Of a stretch of DNA of 64,000 nt, positions 9,028 through 17,375 are shown in pieces; the first letter of the stretch is position 1, and each line of letters begins with the position of its first letter. The notes under the pieces were generated by a model. It was not told the DNA's origin, searched no databases, and saw only the letters and a program-made list of their open reading frames with translations. Location: contig OY282377.1 of the NCBI GenBank assembly GCA_958295785.1, forward strand, positions 2,432,394 to 2,496,393. The letters run 5' to 3'. The position numbers were made by a program, and so were the translations under genes. This DNA is from an uncultured Latescibacterota bacterium (lineage in GTDB: Bacteria > Latescibacterota > UBA2968).

Positions 9028-9106
9028 CCGTTATTCGCGCCGCTCCTTGTAGGGTATGGCTACGCCATGCCTGCGGCGTGCGCCTGTGCCTACAAGGAAT
9101 GGGGGA
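9028..9106. repeat. Dispersed repeat family C, copy 1
   Basis: CCGTTATTCGCGCCGCT followed by CCTTGTAGG, a short spacer, and CCTACAAGG, which can fold as a hairpin. A related copy lies at 32820-32880. In both places a CCCCTTGC/CCCCGTTGC-type tract follows. Confidence 0.5.
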
Positions 9107-9129
9107 ATCGAGATCTCCCTTGAAGAAAG

Positions 9130-9187
9130 ATGCGAGGATAGAAACGTAGGGGCGGTGCCCCTGTGCCCGCCCGAAAAGGCAAGATAC
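9130..9187 (+). repeat. GC-rich dispersed repeat, copy 2 (full length)
   Basis: Consensus form: GCGAGGATAGAAACGTAGGG, then GCGGTGCCCCTGTGCCCGCC, then CGAAAAGGCAAGAT. Internal GGGGC/GCCCC arms allow a hairpin. It lies in the nadD to 9283 gap. Confidence 0.8.
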
Positions 9188-9282
9188 AATACAAGGTGGT
9201 AGCACATCTCCCTCCCCGTTGCGGGGCGGGGCCGGGGGAGAGGTCATCATTCGTTTTAAGATAGATTCTTAGAGAGGGCGAA

Positions 9283-9537
9283 ATGATGCAGAAAAAAAAA
9301 CGCAAGGCAAAATATCCCACACTTGGCGGCGTGCCCGAAGCGCGGATTCAGCGTTATTTTTGCGTGGATGATGACGAGTGTCACGCGCTGGCGCGGGTAT
9401 CAAAAGATGCCCAAATCCTTTCCAAACAAGCCAAAAAAATTGTCGTGAAGGGCGAGGTTGTCAAAGGGTGGGTGGTGGAATTGGAAGTGCCCGCGACTGA
9501 TGGCGTGGTTCGCATGGACCTCGTGGCGAAGCCGTGA
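9283..9537 (+). CDS. Small protein of unknown function
   Basis: 84 residues, starting MMQKKKRKAKYP, very basic at the N-terminus, then a compact part with RYFCVDDDECHALARV and a beta-rich C-terminus (KGEVVKGWVVELEVPATDGVVRMDL is two strands; the longest run is described here only in part). The ATG at 9283 follows GAGAGGGCG. The cysteine pair is spaced like a weak metal site but lacks partners. I do not recognise a family. Protein-like codon use and a ribosome binding site support it being real. Confidence 0.55.
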   Translation: MMQKKKRKAKYPTLGGVPEARIQRYFCVDDDECHALARVSKDAQILSKQAKKIVVKGEVVKGWVVELEVPATDGVVRMDLVAKP

Positions 9538-9568
9538 GGATAGCGGAGCGTGCAAGGTTGGAAGAACT

Positions 9569-9620
9569 GATCAGAATACGCGACAAAAAGCGCGAATAGA
9601 CGAATAGACGAATAGACGCA
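9569..9620 (+). repeat. Copy of the bamD tail plus a GAATAGAC microsatellite
   Basis: CGCGACAAAAAGCGCGAATA repeats the last codons and stop of bamD, followed by three tandem units of GAATAGAC(G). The rest of the 9538-9845 gap holds no ORF I can support. Confidence 0.5.
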
Positions 9621-9845
9621 CAGGCGTAGCCTACAGCGCAGCGCAACAAGTAATCCCGCCCAACCGCCGATCCCAAGCGGTCAGAGGTCAGTCCTCGCCC
9701 AATCCCTCAGCCGTTGCAAACTTCGACGAACTGCTGACGCAGTTGTATCCCATTCTACTGATGGCCTGAAAAACGGCCCGTTGTACTCCGTTTCGCTTGT
9801 TGTAATCTGTGTCTGTGCGTTTTGTCGCGTACTGTGAGAATTGAT

Positions 9846-10148
9846 ATGAACCATTCTGATGAATTTCACAAGACCAAAGTGACGATCTTCGGCGCGGAAT
9901 ATGTGCTTCGCAGCGCGGAGTCGGCGCAATATACCGCTGAGGTTTCGCGTTTTGTCGATGAAAAAATGAACCAGATTGCCGAGGACACCGAGCGGTTTGA
10001 TACCACGCGGATCGCGCTGATAGCTGCCTTTGAAATTGCCCATCAAATTGTGCGTCAACGCTCTCAGCACCGAGAAGATCGCATTCGCACCGCCGCGGCG
10101 ATCAAGCGATTGGAGTTGCACATAGAGGAAGTGAGAAGCGAGAGGTAA
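9846..10148 (+). CDS. zapA: Cell division protein ZapA
   Basis: 100 residues from ATG 9846. The N-terminal KVTIFGAEYVLRS segment is the ZapA beta-hairpin (VxIxGxxYxl), followed by a long helix with the typical VSRFVDEKMNQIAE core and a basic C-terminal coiled coil. ZapA binds FtsZ and bundles its filaments at the division ring. Length matches the family. An in-frame upstream extension to 9822 has no ribosome binding site. The gene is isolated between dispersed repeats rather than in a division cluster. Confidence 0.82.
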   Translation: MNHSDEFHKTKVTIFGAEYVLRSAESAQYTAEVSRFVDEKMNQIAEDTERFDTTRIALIAAFEIAHQIVRQRSQHREDRIRTAAAIKRLELHIEEVRSER

Positions 10149-10206
10149 GATGCGAGGATAGAAACGTAGGGGCGGTGCCTCCGTGCCCGCTCGAAAAGGC
10201 AAGATA
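10149..10206 (+). repeat. GC-rich dispersed repeat, copy 3
   Basis: Starts inside the last bases of zapA context with GATGCGAGGATAGAAACG and ends GAAAAGGCAAGATAC. Two substitutions in the hairpin arms (GCCTCC, GCTCG). Confidence 0.78.
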
Positions 10207-10274
10207 CAAGATGCTATCAGCAATCAACTTTCAGCCCCCGCCGCTGACCGCCGACCACCGCCTTTCATCCGCGT

Positions 10275-11021
10275 TCATCTGTGGTTGCTTTTCGCCTTTT
10301 CCGTCTCCCGTCTCACCTCTTCCGTCTTCCGCCTTTCCAGCCGATATTTGAAAATTGTAAATAAAATTTTCCACCCCGCCTTGAGCGTGCCAGTTAGCGT
10401 GCCGGTAATTTTGGAAACCCCGATTCGTTTCCGATAACTTACCGGCACTTCTCGTATGTTTAACCCCTGCCGCGCTGCTTTGACCTGCATTTCCACTGTC
10501 CAACCAAACGTCATATCCCGCATATCCAAGTCCCTGAGTGCCCGATAGCGAATCGCCCGGAACGGCCCCAAGTCCGTATAGGACACGCCAAAGAGGTGTT
10601 TGATGAGGCGGGTTGCCAAGCGGTTGCCAAAACGCGCCTGAATCATCAGCGCGCCGGGTTCGCTGTTGCCCAAAATGCGCGAGCCAATTACGAGGTCCGC
10701 GCGATTTTCCGCGATGGGCGCGATCAGGTCTGGCATTTCGTTGGGATGGTCGCTGTAGTCGCCATCGAGGAAGACGACGATGTCGGGGCGATTGACGGCT
10801 GCGATGCCCGCGAGACAGGCCGAACCGTATCCCCTGCGGTTTTCCCGAATAATGCGCGCGCCCATTGCTGCGGCCAATTTTGCGGTTTGATCCGTCGACC
10901 CATTATCCACGACGATGATTTCATTGGGCAAATCCCTGGGAATATCGCCGATGACTTTTTTTATGGCGTCTTGTTCGTTAAAAACCGGGATGATCACGGA
11001 AATGCGGGGACGGTCGGGCAT
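10275..11021 (-). CDS. Family 2 glycosyltransferase (dolichyl-phosphate sugar synthase-like)
   Basis: 248 residues from the ATG at 11019-11021 (MPDRPRISVIIPVFNEQ), which follows AGGAG. GT-A fold motifs are clear: VIIPVFNEQ, VVDNGSTDQT, the metal-binding DGDYSDHP (DxD) near residue 88 and GSR. The C-terminal part has one amphipathic segment (LKAGWKILFTIFKYRL) that may contact the membrane. Such enzymes move a sugar from a nucleotide donor to a lipid carrier or polymer. The extreme C-terminus is charged and runs into repeat-like sequence. It is divergent from zapA, with no glycan gene beside it. Confidence 0.85.
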   Translation of the reverse strand: MPDRPRISVIIPVFNEQDAIKKVIGDIPRDLPNEIIVVDNGSTDQTAKLAAAMGARIIRENRRGYGSACLAGIAAVNRPDIVVFLDGDYSDHPNEMPDLIAPIAENRADLVIGSRILGNSEPGALMIQARFGNRLATRLIKHLFGVSYTDLGPFRAIRYRALRDLDMRDMTFGWTVEMQVKAARQGLNIREVPVSYRKRIGVSKITGTLTGTLKAGWKILFTIFKYRLERRKTEEVRRETEKAKSNHR

Positions 11022-11195
11022 GAGGGATGTTCTCCTGATGGAAATGTACAAAGGACTTTGGCATTGACATCAGTGACTTAAACGATGAAATTTTGCAAAA
11101 GTCGAAAAAAAATACCCAACTGTAAACCCCAAAAAGAAAGACGGATCGCGGATTAAACGGATTGCGCGGATTGCGCGGATGAAAGGCAAAGGCAA

Positions 11196-11252
11196 GATGC
11201 GAGGATAGAAACGCAGGGGCGCGGCCCCTGTGCCCGCCCGAAAAGGCAAGAT
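11196..11252 (+). repeat. GC-rich dispersed repeat, copy 4
   Basis: GATGCGAGGATAGAAACGCA followed by GGGGCGCGGCCCCTGTGCCC. The hairpin arms here are GGGGC/GCCCC with compensating changes relative to copy 2. Upstream at 11146-11180 is a degenerate GGATTGCGC tandem. Confidence 0.75.
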
Positions 11253-11425
11253 GAAAGGTTGAACATGGCTGAAAATGTGAAGACAGACGTGCCGCCAATA
11301 TGGAACGCACGGGAAAAAAGCCAAAATCGCGGTTAGAGTTTGAAAAAGAATTGGATGACCGGGATTGATAGTGGCTTATACTGTTGAAATCGCTACGACT
11401 GCACAACGCCAATATTTATTTATAG

Positions 11426-12517
11426 TAGGACTTACGCATGCTGAGTTAAAAAAGGGTGCAATTCCGTAAAATTTATCACTTTGAGGAGGTGTCAATGCGC
11501 CACCCGACGCGTTTGGATTACTGTCAGTATCTGCTTAGCAGTCCCCTCAACGATACCCTGACCCATTTCGCCGACCATAGCGAAGGGTTCAGTCATGATA
11601 GGATCAACCGCTATCTCGCCGGTGCGCGTATCCCACCCCGCTTGGTGTGGGAACACGTCAAGGACCACATCGCGCTGACGCCTGAAGGCGATGTGATCTT
11701 TGATGACACGGTTTTAGACAAGCGACACGCGCGCAAGATCGCGTGAGTGCGTCGTCAATAGAGCGGCAACGCCCAAGGCGTCATCAATGGCATCGGGGGG
11801 GTCACATGTGTCTATGTCCATCCGCAAGAGGATCGGTTCTGGCTGATTGACGATCGGATTTATGACCCGCAAGGCGATGGCAAAACCAAATGGGATCATC
11901 TCAAGGACATGCTCTCTGCGTGGGTCTATCAGAAGGGCCTCCCTTTTACCGGGGTCTTGATGGACAGTGGGTATGCGACCAAAACGGTCATGTTACACAG
12001 AGAGCAGATGCAAAAAACCTATTCTTGTCCCCTCAAGACGAACCGGCGCGTGGACGATTCGGCAGGCACAACCCCCTACCAGCGCGTAGATAGCTTAACT
12101 TGGACTCAAGCGCAACGCAAACAAGGCAAGCTAATTAAAATCAGAGGGTTCCCCAAAGACCACAAAGTGAAATGATTCCGGGTGGCGTCTGCTGCCAGAC
12201 GCACGGCGTATGTCGTGACCAACGACCATGCTCAAAACGATTCTTCAGGGGTACAACAGGTGTGTCACCAGCGATGGAAAATTGAGCCATTTCACCGTGA
12301 AGTCAAACAGGTGACCGGGCTTGAAAAGTGTCAATGTCGGTTGGCACGCATGGTACGAAATCATATTGGGTGTGCGATGTTCGTTTGGATTCGACTCGCG
12401 CAGGTGGCCTATCAAACAGGACAAACCATTTATCAAGTCAAATACCGGGGGGTGGCTGACTTCTTGAGACAACAACTCAAAGCACCTCATATTCCAATGG
12501 AGATTGCGTAAGTCCTA
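11426..12517 (+). mobile_element. Insertion sequence of an IS701/IS4-like DDE type (dead)
   Basis: A 1092-bp element bounded by the inverted repeat TAGGACTTACGCA (11426 onward, and its complement ending at 12517). The interior is filled by one transposase frame with three stops. A 5' fragment of a second copy lies inverted at 17376-17666. The family name is from general resemblance and is not certain. Confidence 0.8.
11495..12511 (+). pseudogene. Transposase with three in-frame stop codons
   Basis: ATG 11495 follows GAGGAGGTG and opens MRHPTRLDYCQYL. A single frame of 338 codons runs to 12511 but is broken by TGA (11744-11746), TAG (11759-11761) and TGA (12173-12175). Conserved DDE-like parts are visible on both sides: DDTVLDKRHARK, TGVLMDSGYATK, HQRWKIEPFHREVKQ with the catalytic E. 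As no indels occurred, decay is by point mutation only. Confidence 0.85.
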
Positions 12518-12614
12518 TTTTTTGTTTTTTTCGCAGGTTATATATTACCTCTCGTCAAGACCTCCATCTACTCGTGAGATGGACACCTCTACCCCCAACG
12601 CAAAGGAGATAGTT

Positions 12615-14693
12615 ATGTGTAGGCGGATTGTGGCAATGGGCTTGTTGATGACCGCACTGACCGTGCTGGTCTTTGTGGGCGATCAGGCCGCTGCTGAGCC
12701 CGATGCCAATGCGGGCGCGACCACTGGGGAATCTGCCCCGAGTTCTGACCTGCGTGCGAAAATCGCCGAGGCGCGCGATGCGCGGTTGCACGCCCTGCTC
12801 GCCGAGGACGAGAAAAAAGCGCGGCAGATGCTTGAACGGATCGCCGAGGACGAGGCAGAAGCAGAGCGTTTGGATGACATGACACAGCGCGCAAAAGTTG
12901 CCGCTGGCCCCAATGCCAATGCGACGCTGTCGCTGGATCTGATTCCCAATGGCGGGTCGGGCAATCAACGAAATGATGCCGTGACCTCGGGCACCGTGTC
13001 TGGACGGGGCACGACCATTGCCATTGAAGTTTTCGCAACCGGCGTGACCACCGCTTTGGTCGGCATGCAAATCCGCTTTGACTTTGATGCGTCTCTGCTG
13101 ACCTATGTCAAAGCCGAGAACAGCGCATTTGCCTTGCCACTTCTAGCTTCAACGGGCACAGACTTCGCGGCGACTTCGCCGGTTACATTGCCGTCTTCTG
13201 GTTTTCTAACACGGGCAGAGTTCACCACAGCGACCGATGTCACGGGCAGGGAATTTTCCATTGGCATTGCGTCGGTGACGCTTTCTGAAAGTTCGTCATC
13301 GAGCGATACGCTCACCACGACAAACCGAATCGAGTTTAATGCGACGACTGCCCCGACGCCGGATTTTGATGGCGATGGCACAGTTGGCTTTTCCGACTTT
13401 TTGGCGTTTGCAGGGCAGTATGGGTCAAGCCGCGGGGATAGCAGATACCAAGTTAGGTATGATTTAAATGGCGATGGCGCGATAGACTTTTCTGATTTTC
13501 TCAGTTTTGCCGGCAGTTATGGTGGCCCAGTATCGCCTCCTGGCGGGGGCAGTAGTCGTTCCGACCTGATCGTTGAATCGCCTTCGGTCAGCAACAACAC
13601 GCTGACGCCTGGGCAATCCTTCACCCTGCGTGCGATGGTTCGCAACTCGGGCACGGGACAGTCGGCCTCGACGACCTTGCGCTATTATCGCTCGTCCAAT
13701 TCGACGATCTCCACGAGTGATACAGAAGTCGGCACGGATTCGGTCAGCGGGCTTTCGGCTTCGGGCACGAGTGCTGAGTCGATCAGTCTGAGAGCACCTT
13801 CGAGTGCGGGGACGTATTACTACGGCGCGTGCGTGGCGAGCGTCAGCGAGGAAAGCAATACCGATAACAACTGCTCGGATGGCGTGCGCGTCACGGTGAG
13901 CAGTGGTAGCGGGGCCGGTACGCCCAAGATGTACTGGACGGACAAGAGCACGGGTAAGATTCAGCGTACCAACCTCAATGGGTCTAATGTCGAAGACCTC
14001 ATCACCACAGAATTGTCGGAGCCAAGGGGCATCGCGCTGGATGTGGGGCGCGGAAAGATGTACTGGACGGACTGGGGCACGGATAAGATTCAGCGTGCCA
14101 ACCTCGATGGCTCCAATGTCGAAGACCTCATCACCACAGGATTGAGGGATCCGGAAGGCATCGCGCTGGATGTGGGGCGCGGAAAGATGTACTGGACGGA
14201 CTGGGCGGGTAAGATTCAGCGTGCCAACCTCGATGGCTCCAATGTCGAAGACCTCATCACCACAGGATTGACGGCGCCAACTGGCATCGCGCTGGATATG
14301 GGGCGCGGAAAGATGTACTGGACGGACTGGGGCACGGATAAGATTCAGCGTGCCAACCTCGATGGCTCCAATGTCGAAGACCTCATCACCACAGGATTGG
14401 ATTGGCCATTTGGCATCGCGCTGGATGTGGGGCGCGGAAAGATGTACTGGACGGACCTGGGCACGGATAAGATTCAGCGTGCTAACCTCGATGGCTCCAA
14501 TGTCGAAGACCTCATCACCACAGGATTGTGGTGGCCAGAAGGCATCGCGCTGGATGTGGGGCGCGGAAAGATGTACTGGACGGACTTTATCACGGAAAAG
14601 ATTCAGCGTGCCAACCTCGATGGGTCCAATGTCGAAGACCTCATCACCACAGGATTGACGGCGCCAACTGGCATCGCGCTGGATACGCGGTAG
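12615..14693 (+). CDS. Secreted multidomain protein: cohesin-like, dockerin-like, CARDB and YWTD repeats
   Basis: 692 residues. ATG 12615 is preceded by AAGGAGAT six bases upstream and gives a clean signal peptide (MCRRIVAMGLLMTALTVLV, cleavage near AAA-EP). After an acidic helical segment (to about residue 85) comes a beta-rich cohesin-like domain (about 95-245), two calcium-binding dockerin/EF-hand loops (DFDGDGTVGFSDF at 250, DLNGDGAIDFSDF about 30 residues on), a CARDB adhesion domain (about 316-430), then six YWTD/LDL-receptor class B repeats of 43 residues from about 438 to the end (KMYWTDWGTDKIQRANLDG). It is probably a cell-surface or secreted binding protein. The propeller seems unfinished: the frame stops at ALDTR and a CARDB remnant follows out of frame. 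Confidence 0.8.
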   Translation: MCRRIVAMGLLMTALTVLVFVGDQAAAEPDANAGATTGESAPSSDLRAKIAEARDARLHALLAEDEKKARQMLERIAEDEAEAERLDDMTQRAKVAAGPNANATLSLDLIPNGGSGNQRNDAVTSGTVSGRGTTIAIEVFATGVTTALVGMQIRFDFDASLLTYVKAENSAFALPLLASTGTDFAATSPVTLPSSGFLTRAEFTTATDVTGREFSIGIASVTLSESSSSSDTLTTTNRIEFNATTAPTPDFDGDGTVGFSDFLAFAGQYGSSRGDSRYQVRYDLNGDGAIDFSDFLSFAGSYGGPVSPPGGGSSRSDLIVESPSVSNNTLTPGQSFTLRAMVRNSGTGQSASTTLRYYRSSNSTISTSDTEVGTDSVSGLSASGTSAESISLRAPSSAGTYYYGACVASVSEESNTDNNCSDGVRVTVSSGSGAGTPKMYWTDKSTGKIQRTNLNGSNVEDLITTELSEPRGIALDVGRGKMYWTDWGTDKIQRANLDGSNVEDLITTGLRDPEGIALDVGRGKMYWTDWAGKIQRANLDGSNVEDLITTGLTAPTGIALDMGRGKMYWTDWGTDKIQRANLDGSNVEDLITTGLDWPFGIALDVGRGKMYWTDLGTDKIQRANLDGSNVEDLITTGLWWPEGIALDVGRGKMYWTDFITEKIQRANLDGSNVEDLITTGLTAPTGIALDTR
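13926..14693 (+). repeat. Six tandem 126-129-bp coding repeats (YWTD units)
   Basis: Units begin at 13926, 14055, 14184, 14310, 14439 and 14568, each starting AAGATGTACTGGACGGAC. Units 2 to 6 are almost identical even at third codon positions (GATGGCTCCAATGTCGAAGA is unchanged in most), differing mainly at the residues before GIALD. This indicates recent amplification or gene conversion. They are coding, not CRISPR. Confidence 0.9.
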
Positions 14694-14819
14694 TGGCAGT
14701 AGTCGTCTCGACCTGATCGTTGAATCGCCTTCGGTCAGCCTCGACGACCCTGCGCTATTATCGCTCGTCCAATTCCACGATCTCCACGAGCGATACGCAA
14801 GTGGGCACGGATTCGGTCA
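14690..14819 (+). pseudogene. Out-of-frame CARDB remnant
   Basis: GTAGTCGTCTCGACCTGATC and the following 30 bases repeat the start of the CARDB domain at 13553-13595. After a deletion, CGACCCTGCGCTATTATCGC to GATTCGGTCA repeats 13670-13745. It is shifted by one relative to the upstream gene, so a second CARDB module once followed the propeller and was lost. Confidence 0.75.
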
Positions 14820-14875
14820 TCGTATTGACGCGGTTCCCTAACCGGCTGGTCATGAGAAAGAGCCGATAACGACAC

Positions 14876-14936
14876 AAGCCCTCGCATACGGACCCTGAAG
14901 GGATTGATTAGGGGCCAAGCTATGCGAGGGCTTTTT
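14876..14936. terminator. Rho-independent terminator, usable from both sides
   Basis: AAGCCCTCGCATA (14876-14888) pairs with TATGCGAGGGCTTTTT (14921-14936) around a 32-base loop. It separates the YWTD gene from the convergent DUF167 gene. Confidence 0.75.
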
Positions 14937-14965
14937 GGGGTCGGTCAGGCGCGAATCGTCAAACG

Positions 14966-15223
14966 CTACTTCACCGACAGATGCGCGAAGACCCGTTCCG
15001 CAGTCAGGCCAGCGATGCACAGCCGCTTGTTTCGCGCCTTGTGCCCCCGCACTATCCGCACCCTGCCTTTGCCGATCTCGAGTCGCTTCGCCAATAATGC
15101 CACCACTGCGTCATTGGCCTTGCCGCCCTCGGGCGCAGCCGCAACGCGCACTGTGACGCGCGCGCCGTGAACCTCAATGCTGTTGCGCCGCGCTTTGGGA
15201 TATACTTTGATGTCCAACGTCAT
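14966..15223 (-). CDS. DUF167/UPF0235 family protein (YggU-like)
   Basis: 85 residues from the ATG at 15221-15223 (MTLDIKVYPKARRN). The family pattern is complete: KVYPKARRN with the basic patch, VRVAAAPEGGKANDAVVALLAK in the usual helix (quoted in part) and RIVRGHKARNKRL. YggU-like proteins are small alpha-beta proteins of unknown function, often near yggT or proC. Here the gene immediately upstream is only a truncated tail at 15233-15348. An upstream in-frame start at 15286 would overlap that tail and is rejected. Confidence 0.85.
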   Translation of the reverse strand: MTLDIKVYPKARRNSIEVHGARVTVRVAAAPEGGKANDAVVALLAKRLEIGKGRVRIVRGHKARNKRLCIAGLTAERVFAHLSVK

Positions 15224-15232
15224 ACCGCGTCC

Positions 15233-15348
15233 CTCATTCCCGCGCGACAAAACGGATATTGTTATTGACCGGAGGAGATGGAACATCGGGGCCCATCTGC
15301 CGCATGATCTGATCGGCGAGATCGCCGGTCAGGGTCGGGCTGAAGTAA
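15233..15348 (-). pseudogene. C-terminal tail of a gene cut by repeat A
   Basis: Read on the minus strand, codons ending with TGA (complement of 15233-15235) encode YFSPTLTGDLADQIM followed by RQMGPDVPSPPVNNNIRFVARE. It abuts DUF167 at 9 bases, as in an operon. The upstream part is replaced by repeat A starting at 15349. I do not recognise the family. Confidence 0.55.
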
Positions 15349-15615
15349 GGAAGCAAAAAATGCCGCTCTCAAACGCCGAGGGGGGCTCTGCACAGCGCAA
15401 ATCGCTTTTGTAACAGGACGCCATGCGTTGGCCTGCGAAGGGAATTGCAAGAGGGATGTGGGTTGCGAGACGGCCTTGCGCGCTGTGCGCGATGGCTTTA
15501 TCGGAGGGTTTTTTGGGATGGCCTGGTTGCCATGGCTTCTTTGAATGATTGGGTAACGTCAAGGGGAAAGGTTGCTGGCAACATATCGCATCACATGAGG
15601 CCAAGTGAAAATTAA
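15349..15615 (+). repeat. Dispersed repeat family A, copy 2 (5' truncated)
   Basis: Begins AGGAAGCAAAAAATGCCGCT as in copy 3 and continues through GGCCTTGCGCGCTGTGCG to CATATCGCATCACATGAGGC. It lacks the first 190 bases of copies 1 and 3. Confidence 0.75.
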
Positions 15616-15616
15616 G

Positions 15617-15664
15617 ATGCGAGTATAGAACCGTAGGGCGATGCCCCTGTGCTCGCCCGAAGGT
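15617..15664 (+). repeat. GC-rich dispersed repeat, copy 5 (degenerate)
   Basis: GATGCGAGTATAGAACCGTA then GGGCGATGCCCCTGTGCTCG. Several substitutions compared with copy 2. Confidence 0.65.
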
Positions 15665-16132
15665 GAGAGGATGACGAGATGAATCGGGCGTTGGTGCCTG
15701 ATGGGGGCGAACACTTTGCTGTGTATTTGGAAGCAAAAAACAAAGCAAAAACGGGCGGCGAGATTTTTTCACAGCCCGTTTTATTTTGCCCACTGGCGCC
15801 AGGTGTTTGAAGACCATAAAAAATACAATTACGACCTCTAAAGCCCGTCTTAGATGGCTTGACGCTTATACCCCATTTGGTTATTATCTCTGTAACGCTA
15901 TCAAAGCATGAGCGGCCGTTGTGGCAGTTGGGTGAAGAAGAAGTGAAAATTTGGAAAAAATCGGGTTATGAACACCCCCTTTGGTGTGTGGAGCGGTTTG
16001 TGAGTGGGTTGTGGGCGTGAGTTGGGAGTAGAAGGGGTCGCTTTGTTGTGGAAGAAGAGAAACAAGCGCGTGCATGGGCATGGCCTTCGCGCATGCCAGA
16101 TACGCCTGAGAATAGAGCAAGGGCTGTTCTTA
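15665..16132 (+). other. Degenerate region with short coding-like relics
   Basis: No full gene. A 43-codon ORF (15679-15810, MNRALVPDGGEHFAVYLEAK...) follows AGGTGAGAGG, and in another frame SPFYFAHWRQVFEDHKKYNY ends at a TAA near 15841. A terminator-like stem AACGGGC/GCCCGTTTTATTTT spans 15750-15787. Further on, LGEEEVKIWKKSGYEHPLWC is readable near 15930-15990. These are probably fragments of decayed genes; no family is recognised. Confidence 0.3.
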
Positions 16133-16244
16133 GAGTCCCTAACAGAAAGCGTTGCCATGGATTTGTGAGCGGCCGCCTTTGAGGCGTACCTGCGGGTGTT
16201 CACTCCTCTGTTTCAGACGCTTGATTTCTTTATGTTAGGGCTTC
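16133..16244 (+). mobile_element. 112-bp MITE, copy 2
   Basis: Same ends and interior as copy 1 (GAGTCCCTAACAGAAAGCG... GTTAGGGCTTC). The left flank is TTA but the right end is fused directly to repeat B (GGCGATAGACTATCG) with no target duplication, so a rearrangement followed insertion. Confidence 0.88.
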
Positions 16245-16450
16245 GGCGATAGACTATCGCTTTCACAAAATTTTCAAATTTTTCAGAACAGACACATTCC
16301 CCGCCGGTTTTCGCTTCCCTCTATTAACTAGTAAAAAAACAAGCAAATTTTCAAAAATATACAGACTTTACTGCTTTTTTTTCTGACAGGCCGATCATGC
16401 CCGTCAGAAAATCCAAATCTCAATGAATCTGACATCTACCATGATATTTA
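16245..16450 (+). repeat. Dispersed repeat family B, copy 2
   Basis: Palindromic GCGATAGACTATCGC start, ATACAGACTTTACTGC, GCCCGTCAGAAAATCC and ATCTACCATGATATTTA immediately before the IS. Matches 6173-6376. Confidence 0.75.
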
Positions 16451-17375
16451 GAGTCCCTAACAAAAAGCGTTGCCATGGATTTGTGAGAGGCCGATTTTCT
16501 TCTCAGCCCAACCCTTACAACGTCCATGCCCGGCATCTTTATCAAGCGAGGAGGGACAAATGTCCAACCCCCTCGTGAGCGATGCACTCTGGGAAAAGGT
16601 CCAACCCCTTTTGCCGGTTCCCAAGCCTGGACGGTTCCGCTTTCCCGGCCGTAAGCGCATTGACGACCGCTAGGCATTGACCGGCATGCTATTCGTCCTG
16701 AAGAGCGGCATCCCATGGGATCAGTTGCCCCAAGAGATGGGGTGGGGTTCCGGGATGACCTGCTGGCGTCGTCTGAAGGCATGGCATGAAGCAGGCGTGT
16801 GGGAGCGGCTTCATCATCTGCTGTTGTCCAAACTGCGCGAGGCCGACAGCCTGGACGGGTCTCGCGCCTGCGTGGACAGCGCCTGCCTGCGTGCGGTAGG
16901 CACTGGGGGAAAACCCGGCCCCAATCCCACAGACCGCCGCAAGCCCGGGCGTAAGCATCATGGGATCACCGATGCCAACGGGCTGCCTCTGGCCGCGATT
17001 GTGACCGGGGCGAACCGGCCAGATGTGACGCAATGGTTGCCATGGGTGGACGCCGTGCCTGCGGTCAGAGGCAAACGCGGTCATCCGCGTCGCAGACCCC
17101 AACGGCTGTATGCGGCGCGTGCCTATGACTCGAAGGCGTGCCGGAAGGCGCTGCGTGCGCGCCACATCTGGCCGGTGATCGCCCGACGGGGTACAGCGCA
17201 TGGCAGCGGGTTGGGCGTGTACCGGTGGGTCGTTGAGCGGACGCTGGCCTGGCTCCTGCAGTTCCGCAGCCTGCGGGTGCGCGACGAACGCAGAGCGGAC
17301 ATCCATGAGGCGTTCCTCTCTATCGGCTGTTCACTCATCTGTTTCAGACGCTTGATTTCTTTATGTTAGGGCTTC
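16451..17375 (+). mobile_element. IS5-family insertion sequence, copy 2
   Basis: A 925-bp element with the same ends as copy 1. Left flank TTA, right flank TAA. It interrupts an inverted fragment of the other IS type at 17376, at the bases that read GGTTTTAGAC in the intact copy at 11709. Confidence 0.9.
16560..17369 (+). pseudogene. IS5-family transposase with one amber codon
   Basis: ATG 16560 follows GCGAGGAGGG. The frame is intact for 270 codons except TAG at 16671-16673, where copy 3 has AAG (Lys) in RKRIDDRKALTG. The rest is complete: DUF4096-like N-terminus (LWEKVQPLLPVP), the first DDE Asp in CVDSACLRAVG, GITDANGLPLA, a second Asp in YAARAYDSKACRK and the Glu in YRWVVERTLAWL. Reversion or suppression of one codon would restore it. 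Copy 1 has the same TAG. Confidence 0.85.

Noticed and set aside
9090-9320. Short ORFs carrying a GAPPLRFYPRI-like or RAQGHRPYV-like string
   Set aside because: These are translations of the GC-rich dispersed repeat and recur wherever it lies.
13926-14693. Regular 129-bp repeats, possible CRISPR-like array
   Set aside because: Units are coding YWTD repeats without unique spacers; no cas genes are present.
16560-17369. Amber codon recoding in the transposase
   Set aside because: Housekeeping genes here end normally at TAG, TGA and TAA, and copy 3 has lysine, so simple nonsense mutation is more likely.
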